From an uncultured Mycoplasmatota bacterium (GTDB lineage: Bacteria > Bacillota_I > Bacilli_A > RF39 > UBA660), in the NCBI GenBank assembly GCA_947165285.1, contig CAMUZS010000001.1, forward strand, positions 248,001 to 312,000: 64,000 nt of DNA, in the 5' to 3' direction. Shown here piece by piece: positions 8,038 through 16,955 of the stretch. Position 1 is the first letter of the stretch. Every line of letters starts with the position of its first letter. The notes beneath the pieces were generated by a model. It was not told the DNA's origin and did not search any database. It saw only the letters and a list, made by a program, of their open reading frames with translations. The position numbers and the translations under genes are program-made.

Positions 8038-11000
8038 CTAATTAATTTTTTCAACATCTATTTTAACATTATGTCCATTAATGTCAACACTTTCTCCTTG
8101 TTCTTTATTAATGATTTCTTTAGTTAGTGTTTCAGTTTTTATTAATTCTTTATATTTTTCAAAACATTCATTTACAATTTCATCGCCATAATAATATAAG
8201 TTAATTCTATCCATAATATCAAATTCTTTATTTTTTCTTAAATTTTGTACTTTAGATACAATTTCTCTTGCTAAACCTTCTAAGAAAAGTTCATCAGTTA
8301 CTTCAGTATTTAAAATAACAAATTTATTATTTTGCATTCCAACATTAAAGCCTTCTTTAGCTTCAATTCTAATATCAACCATATTTGGTGTTAATGTTAA
8401 ATCACTTCCATCAAATTTAACAACTATATCTTCATTATTAAGAAGTTTTGTTTCATCTTCCCTTGAAAGTTCTTGTAACATCGAAGCAAAATCTTTAATT
8501 TTTGGTCCAAAAGTTTTTCCAACTTCTTTAAAGTTTGGTTTAATATTAAAGTTCATATAAGTAGATAAATCTTTAACAAATACTACATTTTTAACATTTA
8601 ATTCTTCCTTAATTAAACTTGTTAAGTCTCCTAAAAGACTCTCATATTCACCATTTATTAAGATTTCTTTAAGTGGTTGTCTTACCTTTATTTTATTTTC
8701 TTCTCTTACATATCTACCAGTAGAAATTAAATCTCTAACTAAATCCATTTTTTCTTCAATTTTTTCATCAATTAAAGATTCATTACATGTTGGAAAATCA
8801 CTTAAATGAACTGATAATTCATTAGTTAAATCTCTATATAATTCTTCAGTAGTATATGGAATAATTGGAGCACATAATTTACATAATCCAACTAATACTT
8901 CATATGTAGTTTGATATACTGCCTTTTTAGAATCATCTAATTCTGATGCCCAGAATCTATCTCTATTTCTTCTTATATACCAATTAGATAAGTCATCTGA
9001 AACAAATGAAGTAATTTCTCTAGCAACTAGATTTAAATCATATTCATCATAATATTTAGTAACATTTTTAACTAATTTATTATATTTAGATAATAACCAT
9101 TTATCGATATCTTCTCTATTTTTTATATCAACATTACAATTATTAATATCTATACCATCAATATTTGCATATGTTTGAAAAAATGAATAAGTATTTTTAA
9201 ATGGATTAAAGAATTTAGAGTGTACTTCTTTAATTCCTTCACTATCATATTTTAGTGGTGTCCAAACAGGAGATGCATACATCATATACCATCTTACATT
9301 ATCAGCACCAAATGTAGTTAATTCATTAACTGGATCTACAATATTACCTGTAGATTTAGACATTTTTTTACCCTTACCATCAAGTACCATGTCATTAACC
9401 ACAACATTTTTAAAACAAGACTTTCCTGAAATTATAGTTGATATAACTAAAAGTACATAAAACCATCCTCTAGTTTGATCTACTCCTTCAGCAATAAAAT
9501 CTGCTGGAAATTGACTTTCAAATAATTCTTTATTTTCAAATGGATAATGAAATTGAGCATATGGCATAGAACCTGAATCAAACCACACATCAAGTACATC
9601 TTCAACTCTTGTTAAAGTATCTCCAGTATTAGGTGATTTAATATGAATATTATCAATATATGGTCTATGTAATTCTAAATTAGATACATCAATATCTTCA
9701 ATTGCTAGTTCTTGAAGTTCTTCTCTTGATCCTACACAATAAAGTTCTCCACTTTCTTCATTTTTCCAAATTGGAAGAGGACATCCCCAATATCTAGATC
9801 TTGATATTCCCCAATCCACCATGTTATCTAACCAGTTAGCAAAACGTTTTTCACCAACATATGTTGGATACCAATTAATTTTATTATTTGCTTCAATAAT
9901 TTTATCTTTATATTTAGTTGTAGCAACATACCATGCTGGTTTTGGATAAGAAATTAATGCACTCTTACATCTCCAGCAATGTGGATAATCGTGAGTTAAT
10001 TTAATTTTTTTGAATAACTTATCATTTTCTTTTAAATATTTAATAATTTCTATTTCAAGTTCAGAATCTGTTACAAGTCTTCCCTTCCATGGTCCTTCAA
10101 TATAACATCCATCACTTCCAACAGGATTAACAAATGCTATATTATTTTGTGTTGCAACACGATTATCATCTTCACCAAATGCAGGTGCAATATGAACAAT
10201 ACCTGTTCCATCACTATCAGTTACATATTCATCTGCTAAAACTTCAAAAGCTTTACCTTCAACATTAATAAATGGTAAGAATTGATCATATTTTAATCCG
10301 ACTAAATCTATACCTTTATAAGTTTCTAAAACTTTTACATCTTCACCTAATACTTTATTAACTAATGATTCACATAAGATAAATTTGTATCCTTGAGATT
10401 CAACTTTAACATAATTGTATTTTGGATTAACACAAAGTGCTACATTTGCCATTAAAGTCCATGGTGTTGTTGTCCAAACCAAAAAGTAAGCATCTTCATC
10501 ACTTTTTTTAAATGGTAAAATAATTGAGTTAACTGGATCTTCTTGATATCCTTGTGCAACTTCATTAGCAGATAGTTCTGTACCACATCTTGGACAATAC
10601 CAAAGTATTTTATTACCATAATATATTAAGTCTTTCTTAAACATTTCTTTGATAATCCACCACTCTGATTCAATAAATTCATTAGAACATGTAACATATG
10701 GATTTTCACAGTCAATAAATTGTCCCATCATATCAGTTACTTTATTTACTTCATCAATATTAAGTGCAGTATTCTTATTACATTCTTTGCAAAAGTTTTC
10801 TACACCAAATTTTTCAATATCTTGTTTACCATTAAAACCTAATTTTTTTTCAACATTTACTTCAATTGGAAGTCCATGAGTATCAAGTCCAATTTTTCTT
10901 AATACCCTATATCCTTGCATTGTTTTATATTTAGTAAATGAATCTTTAATAGATTTAGCTAAAACATGATGAATACCAGGTTTAGCATTAGCATATATTG

Positions 11001-11136
11001 GTCCATCATAAAAAACAAAATCTTTTTTTCCGTTTCTATTTTCAATAGATTTTTCAAAAATCTTATTATCTTTCCAAAACTTTAAGATATCACTTTCTAC
11101 TTCATTAACTTTTCTTTTGTCTAATTCTTTAAACAT
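8038..11136 (-). CDS. ileS: Isoleucyl-tRNA synthetase with GIHH signature
   Basis: Charges tRNA-Ile; large class I enzyme with a CP1 editing domain. The chosen ATG (MFKELDKRK) has GGGTG seven bases upstream; a GTG three codons earlier lies within that site. At 1032 residues it fits the longer, eukaryote-like IleRS2 type. The adenylate-binding signature, normally HxGH, reads GIHH at residues 54-57 (PGIHHVLAKS), with KKMSKS present near residue 594. A GxHH swap is known in some bacterial IleRS2 enzymes and is linked to very high mupirocin resistance. A T-box with an AUC specifier lies upstream, and a 335-residue unknown protein follows. Confidence 0.95.
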   Translation of the reverse strand: MFKELDKRKVNEVESDILKFWKDNKIFEKSIENRNGKKDFVFYDGPIYANAKPGIHHVLAKSIKDSFTKYKTMQGYRVLRKIGLDTHGLPIEVNVEKKLGFNGKQDIEKFGVENFCKECNKNTALNIDEVNKVTDMMGQFIDCENPYVTCSNEFIESEWWIIKEMFKKDLIYYGNKILWYCPRCGTELSANEVAQGYQEDPVNSIILPFKKSDEDAYFLVWTTTPWTLMANVALCVNPKYNYVKVESQGYKFILCESLVNKVLGEDVKVLETYKGIDLVGLKYDQFLPFINVEGKAFEVLADEYVTDSDGTGIVHIAPAFGEDDNRVATQNNIAFVNPVGSDGCYIEGPWKGRLVTDSELEIEIIKYLKENDKLFKKIKLTHDYPHCWRCKSALISYPKPAWYVATTKYKDKIIEANNKINWYPTYVGEKRFANWLDNMVDWGISRSRYWGCPLPIWKNEESGELYCVGSREELQELAIEDIDVSNLELHRPYIDNIHIKSPNTGDTLTRVEDVLDVWFDSGSMPYAQFHYPFENKELFESQFPADFIAEGVDQTRGWFYVLLVISTIISGKSCFKNVVVNDMVLDGKGKKMSKSTGNIVDPVNELTTFGADNVRWYMMYASPVWTPLKYDSEGIKEVHSKFFNPFKNTYSFFQTYANIDGIDINNCNVDIKNREDIDKWLLSKYNKLVKNVTKYYDEYDLNLVAREITSFVSDDLSNWYIRRNRDRFWASELDDSKKAVYQTTYEVLVGLCKLCAPIIPYTTEELYRDLTNELSVHLSDFPTCNESLIDEKIEEKMDLVRDLISTGRYVREENKIKVRQPLKEILINGEYESLLGDLTSLIKEELNVKNVVFVKDLSTYMNFNIKPNFKEVGKTFGPKIKDFASMLQELSREDETKLLNNEDIVVKFDGSDLTLTPNMVDIRIEAKEGFNVGMQNNKFVILNTEVTDELFLEGLAREIVSKVQNLRKNKEFDIMDRINLYYYGDEIVNECFEKYKELIKTETLTKEIINKEQGESVDINGHNVKIDVEKIN

Positions 11137-11157
11137 TGTTTTCACCCTTTCAAATAA

Positions 11158-11385
11158 ATAAAAAAACTCAATGAATTTAAGGGCGAAGTAAGTTACTCCG
11201 TGGTACCACCTTAATTCATGAGTTATTATTCATGCACTTATATACGTAACGTGTATTAATCGTACTAAACTTATCTTTTAGTCACATCAGAAGTGATCTA
11301 CAAATAATATTGTTTATCTATTTTACAGCTACCATAGACTCTCTTAAAACTTAATTATTTGCCGTCTTCATCAATTGCTTTACGT
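11158..11385 (-). promoter_or_regulatory. T-box leader, isoleucine specifier (AUC), controlling ileS
   Basis: This fills the gene-free stretch before ileS. On the minus strand it has AGAGAGTCTATGG of stem I, a specifier region reading GTAGATCACTTCTG (AUC, Ile, followed by ACUU), and the T-box AAGGTGGTACCACGG near 11193-11212. The competing terminator pairs AACTCATGAATTAAGG with the CCTTAAATTCATTGAGTT arm, with an inner CGGAGTAA stem and a T run at 11158-11166. Confidence 0.95.
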
Positions 11386-11390
11386 ATTAA

Positions 11391-11419
11391 ATTATAATAT
11401 TTTTTTAATAAATTATCAA
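11391..11419 (-). promoter_or_regulatory. ileS T-box promoter
   Basis: TTGATA, 17-bp spacer, TATAAT on the minus strand. Its -35 lies six bases from the -35 of the divergent sortase promoter. Confidence 0.8.
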
Positions 11420-11425
11420 GTGTTT

Positions 11426-11454
11426 TTGACATAGTAAACATTAATAGATATAAT
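11426..11454 (+). promoter_or_regulatory. Sortase promoter (perfect consensus)
   Basis: TTGACA, 17-bp spacer, TATAAT on the plus strand, 27 bases before the sortase start codon. It is back to back with the ileS leader promoter. Confidence 0.85.
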
Positions 11455-11480
11455 ATAAAAAAAAGAAACGAGATGAATTC

Positions 11481-12299
11481 ATGAAAAGGGATAAAAATAA
11501 AAAAAGAATTATTACTATTATTATTTTTTTAATCTTTTTTGGAATTTTTATTTTTTCATTAGCTAATATATTTGGTTGGTTTAAGGATAATAAATCAATT
11601 GATGATGAAGTTAATAAAATCGAAGAAATAACTAAAATTGAAGAAGTACAAGATTCTGATAAAACTCAAATAATAAAAAACAAAGTTAAAAGTGATGATT
11701 TATATTGGAAATATATTAAGATGAATTTAATCAATGTAGATTTTAAAAATTTAAAAGAAACTAATAGTGATACTGTTGGATGGATTCAAGTTAATGGTAC
11801 TAATATTAATTATCCTTTTGTTCAAACAAATAATAATGATTATTATCTAGAACATTCATTTTATAAAAAAGATAATCATGCTGGATGGGTATTTTTAGAT
11901 TATCGTAATAATATATCTGATTTAGATAAAAATACTATTATTTATGCTCACTCAAGAGTTAATGGTACAATGTTTGGTTCTTTAAAAAATATATTAACTA
12001 ATGGTTGGTTAAATAATGATAATAATTATGTAATAAAATTATCAACTGAAAAAGAAAATACTTTATGGCAAGTTTTTAGTGTTTATACTATTTTAACTAC
12101 TAATGATTATATTCAAGTTAAATTTTCAAATAATAAAGAATTTATAAATTTAGCAAATACTCTTATTTCAAGAAGTAAATTTAATTTTAATACAAATATT
12201 GAAGAAGATGATAAAATACTAACTTTATCTACTTGCTATAGCGACAGTGAAAAAGTAGTATTACATGCTAAATTAATTAAAAAGGAAGGAAGAAATTAA
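11481..12299 (+). CDS. Class B-like sortase
   Basis: A membrane-anchored transpeptidase that cleaves a sorting motif and attaches surface proteins to the cell wall. An N-terminal membrane helix spans about residues 10-31 and the sortase fold about 75-268. The catalytic His is H157 in IIYAHSR and the catalytic Cys is C252 in LTLSTC. The Arg expected shortly after the Cys (aligned before VVxxAK in SrtB) is a Lys here (K258 in SEKVVLHAKL), which is odd. It is followed by a small membrane protein one base later. A plausible substrate with a TPETSD sorting motif lies 5 kb away on the other strand. Confidence 0.9.
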   Translation: MKRDKNKKRIITIIIFLIFFGIFIFSLANIFGWFKDNKSIDDEVNKIEEITKIEEVQDSDKTQIIKNKVKSDDLYWKYIKMNLINVDFKNLKETNSDTVGWIQVNGTNINYPFVQTNNNDYYLEHSFYKKDNHAGWVFLDYRNNISDLDKNTIIYAHSRVNGTMFGSLKNILTNGWLNNDNNYVIKLSTEKENTLWQVFSVYTILTTNDYIQVKFSNNKEFINLANTLISRSKFNFNTNIEEDDKILTLSTCYSDSEKVVLHAKLIKKEGRN

Positions 12300-12300
12300 T

Positions 12301-12558
12301 ATGAAAATATCTAATGTTATTTTAGAAACTTTTTTTGAAGATATAAATAATGAAGATATACTTAGTATTTGGAAAGTATATTTAGCTATTGCTACAGTTA
12401 TTTTATATTTATTTTTAGTAATAGGATCATTTTCTTTAGGTTATAATTTATTAAGATATGATGCTTTTCTAGGAATAATATTTATGTCATTAAGTTTTAT
12501 ATTAGTATTTTATTATATCTATAAGTTTTTTAAAACATTAATTAAACTTTCAAAATAA
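12301..12558 (+). CDS. Small two-helix membrane protein co-transcribed with the sortase
   Basis: An 85-residue protein with two predicted membrane helices (about 26-48 and 55-77) and a basic C terminus. I do not recognise the family. It starts one base after the sortase stop, with a strong GGAAGGAAG ribosome binding site inside the sortase gene, and ends just before a strong terminator. The two therefore form a two-gene operon. A helper role for the sortase is inferred from position only. Confidence 0.6.
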   Translation: MKISNVILETFFEDINNEDILSIWKVYLAIATVILYLFLVIGSFSLGYNLLRYDAFLGIIFMSLSFILVFYYIYKFFKTLIKLSK

Positions 12559-12588
12559 AAATTACACAATAATGTGTAATTTTTTAAT
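12559..12588. terminator. Bidirectional terminator between sortase operon and surface-protein genes
   Basis: A perfect 10-bp stem (12559-12568 with 12573-12582) with an ATAA loop and T-rich flanks on both strands. It serves two convergent units. Confidence 0.85.
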
Positions 12589-13117
12589 TTAAAGTTATTG
12601 TTCCATTATCTATTGGTAGATTTTCATAGTTAGCATCTGTTAAAGTAAATGTTCTAAGAGCTGGCACTGAATTTTGAATTTCTTGTGTTTGTGCATCCGA
12701 ATTCATTGTAATACTTTGAACTTGATTATTAAATTCATGTTCAGAATCTGAAGCTGTTTGTTTAAAATAAATTGTTGGTGCATCATCTTGTGCATATGGA
12801 ACATTTTCAAATATAGCATTACCTTCGCTATTTGAAGTAATTGGATCTCCATATTCAGTTCCAGATGAATCTGTTCTAACAAATATTGCTCCAACTATTG
12901 GATTGCCTGTTGATGTTCCATCATCACTTACATGAAGAGTTAAAGTACCATTTGCTGATATTGTAAAAGCATAATTATTTGTTCCTTCTACTACATTTAC
13001 AGTTGATGGACTAATAGATGAATTATTGTAGCCATCAACACTTGCTTCAACACTATAACTTCCATTAAGTATGTTTTGACTACCTTCACCATTTAAAATA
13101 GTTATTATCTTTGCCAT
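12584..13117 (-). CDS. Beta-rich (prealbumin-like) repeat protein A
   Basis: A 177-residue protein rich in Ser, Thr, Asn and Gly, with the look of tandem beta-sandwich domains (SxEASxxGYxxSS; GTLTLHVSDDGTSTGNPIVGA; a C-terminal FTLTDANYENLPIDNG). The middle segment resembles carboxypeptidase-regulatory or Cna-B type folds. There is no signal peptide, membrane helix or sorting motif, which is odd for such a protein. The C-terminal segment, LTD then NLPI, is repeated in the upstream neighbour, which overlaps its start by 13 bases. It lies next to a sortase, but the missing signal peptide argues against simple secretion. The function is unknown. Confidence 0.6.
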   Translation of the reverse strand: MAKIITILNGEGSQNILNGSYSVEASVDGYNNSSISPSTVNVVEGTNNYAFTISANGTLTLHVSDDGTSTGNPIVGAIFVRTDSSGTEYGDPITSNSEGNAIFENVPYAQDDAPTIYFKQTASDSEHEFNNQVQSITMNSDAQTQEIQNSVPALRTFTLTDANYENLPIDNGTITLN

Positions 13118-13461
13118 AATAATAAATTCCCTCTTTCTATTGGCAGATTATTATAATAATAATCAGTTAATAAAAAAGTGATAATACTACTACGTTTATA
13201 ATTTTGATTTATTAAAGCATAATTAAATATAAATGAATAAGTATTTAAATAATTATTTACATAAAAATAAGTATTAATAGTTCCAAAATTTGATTTAGCT
13301 ATTAATTTATACTTTTGATTAGTTTTTAAACAAAGATTAAGTTTATTATTATATGTTTTTTTATTTACTATTAAGCAGTTATTTTTATCGTATATTAAAA
13401 CATTGGCTTGATTAATATTATCATATCCCAAACCATAAAATCTTAATATAATATTTTGCAT
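13105..13461 (-). CDS. Beta-rich protein B, relative of the downstream neighbour
   Basis: A 118-residue protein of unknown family with alternating Tyr, Asn and Ile typical of beta strands and no signal peptide. Its C terminus (FLLTDYYYNNLPIERGNLLL) mirrors the end of the next gene (TLTDANYENLPIDNGTITL), so the two share at least one domain. An AGGTGAT ribosome binding site precedes the ATG, and the end overlaps the next start by 13 bases, indicating coupled translation. The two proteins may act together. Confidence 0.55.
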   Translation of the reverse strand: MQNIILRFYGLGYDNINQANVLIYDKNNCLIVNKKTYNNKLNLCLKTNQKYKLIAKSNFGTINTYFYVNNYLNTYSFIFNYALINQNYKRSSIITFLLTDYYYNNLPIERGNLLLWQR

Positions 13462-13524
13462 TTTTTTATCACCTTTTAATATATATTATTAATTTTATAA
13501 TTAAACAACCATATTAAACGTCCA

Positions 13525-13557
13525 AATAAAAATTACTTTTTATATAAAAAGCAATTT
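13525..13557 (-). terminator. tag operon terminator
   Basis: A 13-bp stem with one wobble pair (13530-13542 with 13545-13557), followed by T-rich sequence on the minus strand. It overlaps the tag stop. Confidence 0.65.
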
Positions 13558-14069
13558 TTTTCATGTGAATCAATTAATCCAATAGCTTGTAAATAGGAAT
13601 ATATTATTATACTACCAACAAATTTCATTCCCCTTTTTTTTAGATCTTTAGATATTTCATCCGATATTTTATTGGTAGTTTTATTTATTTCATTAATTGG
13701 ATTATTTATATATGTTTTTAAATAATTATTAAAACCATTAAATTCTTCTTTAATCTTTTTAAATATTTTAGCATTATTAATGCTAGCATTTATCTTTAAT
13801 CTATTTCTTATTATATCCTTATTATTTAATAATTCTTGAATTTTTTTATCATCATATAAACAAATAATATCTAAATTAAAATTATCATATGCTTTTTTAA
13901 ATGAATCTCTTTTATTAAGTATGCATTCAAAAGAAAGTCCTGCTTGAAAAGATTCTAATATTAGCATCTCAAATAAATAATCATCATCTAAATTTAAGAC
14001 ACCCCATTCTTCATCATGATATTTAACATAATTATTATTTTTTAAATTGCACCAACTACATCTATTCAT
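13533..14069 (-). CDS. tag: DNA-3-methyladenine glycosylase I
   Basis: Removes 3-methyladenine from alkylated DNA. The 178-residue length is typical. The zinc-binding set of the Tag family is present: C4 and H18 at the N terminus (RCSWC and YHDEEWG) and H169 and C173 at the end (SHEKNC). The base-binding segment FQAGLSFECIL carries Phe where many family members have Trp. The gene is one base beyond the stop of the CPWC lipoprotein gene, so it is the last gene of a three-gene unit. Confidence 0.93.
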   Translation of the reverse strand: MNRCSWCNLKNNNYVKYHDEEWGVLNLDDDYLFEMLILESFQAGLSFECILNKRDSFKKAYDNFNLDIICLYDDKKIQELLNNKDIIRNRLKINASINNAKIFKKIKEEFNGFNNYLKTYINNPINEINKTTNKISDEISKDLKKRGMKFVGSIIIYSYLQAIGLIDSHEKNCFLYKK

Positions 14070-14070
14070 A

Positions 14071-14736
14071 TTAATTATTAAAAAATTCGTTAAATTTTTC
14101 TTCCTCTTCTCTTAATATTTCCTCAGTTAATTCACCACGAGAATCTTTTTGTTTATCAGATTTTCCAGTAGTTAATTTAATTAATGTACCTTCTTTAATA
14201 TACATATAATTTGGAGCATATATTCTTTTTTCTCCAACTAATACATCATTTTTATTATCATCAGTTAAATTATAATCTCTAAGTTTATCTCCAAAAATAT
14301 TTAAAAGTTTATAGTAATCTTGGCTACCATCTTGGGTTTTTATTGGAACATTATTTTCTAATTTATATACATCTCTAAATAACTCTTTACCATTATCATC
14401 CCAAATATCAACATAATATATTTTCTTTATATTATGTTTTTTTGATACTTCAATTGCTTTTTCTATTGTAGATCTACACCAAGGACACAATCTTGAACCA
14501 AAATATACATAAAAAGTTTCTTTATTATTAATCTTATTAACTATATCACTTAAAGATACTTCCTCAAAAGGATTATTTTTATCTATTGAAACACTACGAT
14601 GAATTTTTCCAGATGAATTTTCTTGTCCATTTATTTTTTCATAATCTTCTTTAAATTCAATTGCTTTTTTATTGTCACAACCACTTAATAATATAACACT
14701 CATAAATATTGTAATTACTAATAATATTTTCTTCAT
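14071..14736 (-). CDS. Thioredoxin-like lipoprotein with CPWC motif
   Basis: A 221-residue exported protein. A type II signal peptide ends in the lipobox LSGC (C20). A thioredoxin-like segment starts near residue 74 (YVYFGSRLCPWC), with the redox CxxC at residues 84-87 followed by a helix and a strand (IKKIYYVDIWDD). It is likely tethered to the outer face of the membrane. CPWC is an unusual dipeptide for a thioredoxin. Bacteriocin-transport accessory proteins and other small Firmicutes thioredoxins share this arrangement. Whether it acts as reductase, oxidase or a non-catalytic partner cannot be told from sequence. It lies between a small unknown gene and tag. Confidence 0.75.
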   Translation of the reverse strand: MKKILLVITIFMSVILLSGCDNKKAIEFKEDYEKINGQENSSGKIHRSVSIDKNNPFEEVSLSDIVNKINNKETFYVYFGSRLCPWCRSTIEKAIEVSKKHNIKKIYYVDIWDDNGKELFRDVYKLENNVPIKTQDGSQDYYKLLNIFGDKLRDYNLTDDNKNDVLVGEKRIYAPNYMYIKEGTLIKLTTGKSDKQKDSRGELTEEILREEEEKFNEFFNN

Positions 14737-14738
14737 AT

Positions 14739-15008
14739 TTATTTCCTTCCTTCGGTTATTTTTTTATAAGTATTTGTATTTTCTAGTTCAATTTTATTAT
14801 TTAATGCCTCATTTAACATATTTAATTTATCCATTTCTTTTAAATCATAAAATTCATCAAATATTTTTGGATTATTAAATATTTTTAGATACTCATCTAA
14901 TAATTCATTTGATGTCTTATAATAATTTGGATTAGAAAACATATCTTCATATTCACTTAATACTGAATCGATATCTAAATCATATGTAAAACTATTTTTT
15001 ATTGCCAT
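14739..15008 (-). CDS. Unrecognised small acidic protein
   Basis: An 89-residue soluble protein, rich in Asp, Glu, Asn, Leu and Tyr, probably helical, with two similar segments (SEYEDMFSNP and DEYLKIFNNP, about residues 18-27 and 42-51) suggesting a short internal repeat. There is no signal peptide. It is the first gene of the unit that continues with the CPWC lipoprotein and tag. A TAGGAG ribosome binding site and a TATAAT sequence precede it. The function is unknown. Confidence 0.55.
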   Translation of the reverse strand: MAIKNSFTYDLDIDSVLSEYEDMFSNPNYYKTSNELLDEYLKIFNNPKIFDEFYDLKEMDKLNMLNEALNNKIELENTNTYKKITEGRK

Positions 15009-15040
15009 ATTAATACTCCTAACATGTCTTAATTATATCA

Positions 15041-15066
15041 AAAAAAAATAAATCTATAAAGATTTA
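15041..15066 (-). terminator. Terminator of the glycerophosphodiesterase unit
   Basis: A 7-bp stem (15049-15055 with 15060-15066) and a run of T on the minus strand. The T run merges with the -10 region of the next unit. Confidence 0.7.
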
Positions 15067-15103
15067 CTTTTTATGCATCATTATTTTACCATTGCTTGTC
15101 TAT

Positions 15104-16936
15104 TTATTTAATATTGCTTTCTATTAATTTAAAGAATTCATTTATTAAATCACTATGTTTACTAACTTCAATTAACTCTAAACCTAATTCTATATTATCT
15201 GTAATAATATTATCTACATTCTTTTCTATCATATTATTTATTGATTCTTCTGTATTAATAGTCCACGCATATACTTCTTTATTAGCATTATGAATTTTTG
15301 AAACTAAATTATCACTAATACTTGATGCTTCAATTGAATAAACATCTGCATAATTAGCATCTAAAACATTTCCAATTGCAATACTCATTAAATATGCTGT
15401 TTTAATATTTGGATCAATTTCCTTAACTTTAGTTAATACATTGTAATTAAAACTTGCTATTACACAATTATCTTTAAAATCGTATTCATTAATTATATCA
15501 ATTACACTTTTTTCAAAATCTATTTCTTTTCCATTAGGCTTTAATTCAATATTAAGTTTCATATCATTTTCTTTAGCAAATTTTATTGCTTCAGATAAAA
15601 GAGGTATTTTTTCTCCCTTAAATTCTTCACTAAAGAAACTTCCGACATCTAAATCTTTTATTTCATCATATGTCATATCAATTATTTTTTTATCAACATT
15701 TGCAGTTCTTTTTAAATTACCATCGTGAGATATTATTATTTTTTTATCACGTGTTTGTTGAACATCTAATTCTATCCATGTAGCACCTACATCATGTGCT
15801 CCCTTAAAAGCTGATAGCGTATTTTCAGGATATTTTACACTATATCCTCGATGAGCAGTTACTTCAATATTTCTATCAAAATCAAGTGACATATTAATAT
15901 TACCAATTATTACTTGATATGTTATTAAAGAACCACCTATTATAGCTAATATAAACATAATAATTGATATTATTTTTAATGGTCTAAAATCTAATTTATT
16001 ATTTATACTATTTTTATATTTTAATTCTATTATCTCTTCATTTTTTTGATTTTTATGTTTATAAAATAATGATGAAATTATAGCATAACTAATTGCATTA
16101 GATAAAATACCATAACCAATTAAAACTAATCCCATTAATAACCATATTATAGTAATTAAAAAACTTTGAATAATATTATAATTTGCTAAAACATTTTTAA
16201 TTAAAATAACAATTCCAACACCAATTAATAGTAATAATAAATAAATAATAGTAAAAAATAACTGAGCCAATAAAATTTTTAAGAAATCTTTTATAAAACT
16301 ATTTTTTATTAAATTACCACTGTTTTTTCTAGCTTCTTTAAAATCTTTATCTTCTAATATCATATAATGAATTGAATATAACCATTTAAAGAATATAATA
16401 AATAATAATATATAAATAATTGAATAAATCGTTATATATAAAATATTAGAATTTATATAATCCATAATAAATTCTGGTAATTTTATAGATGATATTATAT
16501 TTGAACTAATTGCAAAATGAAAAAATGGAATTAAAAACATTAAAAAGAAACATACCATTATATTTTTAATATTAAACAATTGTTTACATTTTTTATATGA
16601 TATTTTAATAGCATCCTTCATAATTATTTTTTTATTATGATATGATTCATTAAAAATAATAATTAGAGTTGATATTTCAAATATATTTATTAACGTAAAA
16701 AATATAATTAAAATTATAATAAATAATATTGTTAATGGATTTAGTAAAAAACTTTTCAAGTTAGTCATAGTTAATAACGTATTTCCAGTTATTTTCATCA
16801 CTACATTAAATCCAAGTAATCCAAATGGTATGAATATTAATGATATTAATAATTTATATATTATTTCAAATTTTAATAATGTAAGAATATTACATCTTAA
16901 TATTGAAATAATATTTTTTAAATAATTCTTTTTCAT
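15104..16936 (-). CDS. Membrane-anchored glycerophosphodiester phosphodiesterase
   Basis: Hydrolyses glycerophosphodiesters; in this architecture the substrate may be lipid head groups or lipoteichoic acid. The start MKKNYLKNI with an AAGTGATG ribosome binding site is preferred to an upstream start that would overlap the preceding gene. The N-terminal half (to about residue 350) is a polytopic membrane domain with eight or so helices, matching the GDPD membrane domain. The catalytic GDPD domain follows (about 355-600): TAHRGYSVKYPENT, the IELDVQ acid pair and IISHDGNL are the conserved active-site motifs. It follows a small unknown gene by 19 bases. Confidence 0.93.
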   Translation of the reverse strand: MKKNYLKNIISILRCNILTLLKFEIIYKLLISLIFIPFGLLGFNVVMKITGNTLLTMTNLKSFLLNPLTILFIIILIIFFTLINIFEISTLIIIFNESYHNKKIIMKDAIKISYKKCKQLFNIKNIMVCFFLMFLIPFFHFAISSNIISSIKLPEFIMDYINSNILYITIYSIIYILLFIIFFKWLYSIHYMILEDKDFKEARKNSGNLIKNSFIKDFLKILLAQLFFTIIYLLLLLIGVGIVILIKNVLANYNIIQSFLITIIWLLMGLVLIGYGILSNAISYAIISSLFYKHKNQKNEEIIELKYKNSINNKLDFRPLKIISIIMFILAIIGGSLITYQVIIGNINMSLDFDRNIEVTAHRGYSVKYPENTLSAFKGAHDVGATWIELDVQQTRDKKIIISHDGNLKRTANVDKKIIDMTYDEIKDLDVGSFFSEEFKGEKIPLLSEAIKFAKENDMKLNIELKPNGKEIDFEKSVIDIINEYDFKDNCVIASFNYNVLTKVKEIDPNIKTAYLMSIAIGNVLDANYADVYSIEASSISDNLVSKIHNANKEVYAWTINTEESINNMIEKNVDNIITDNIELGLELIEVSKHSDLINEFFKLIESNIK

Positions 16937-16955
16937 ATACATCACTTCTTTAATA

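Noticed and set aside
10649-10879. Open frame on the plus strand opposite ileS, and similar plus-strand frames opposite ftsZ, serS and the giant gene
   Set aside because: No ribosome binding sites, composition mirrors the opposite gene, and the minus-strand genes are well conserved families.
11355-11432. A 25-codon ATG frame on the minus strand upstream of the ileS T-box
   Set aside because: It contains both hexamers of the ileS promoter and overlaps the sortase promoter, and lacks a ribosome binding site. Coding looks like chance.
12703-12894. 63-codon minus-strand frame inside the beta-rich protein A gene
   Set aside because: It lies wholly within another frame of that gene, and lacks a ribosome binding site.
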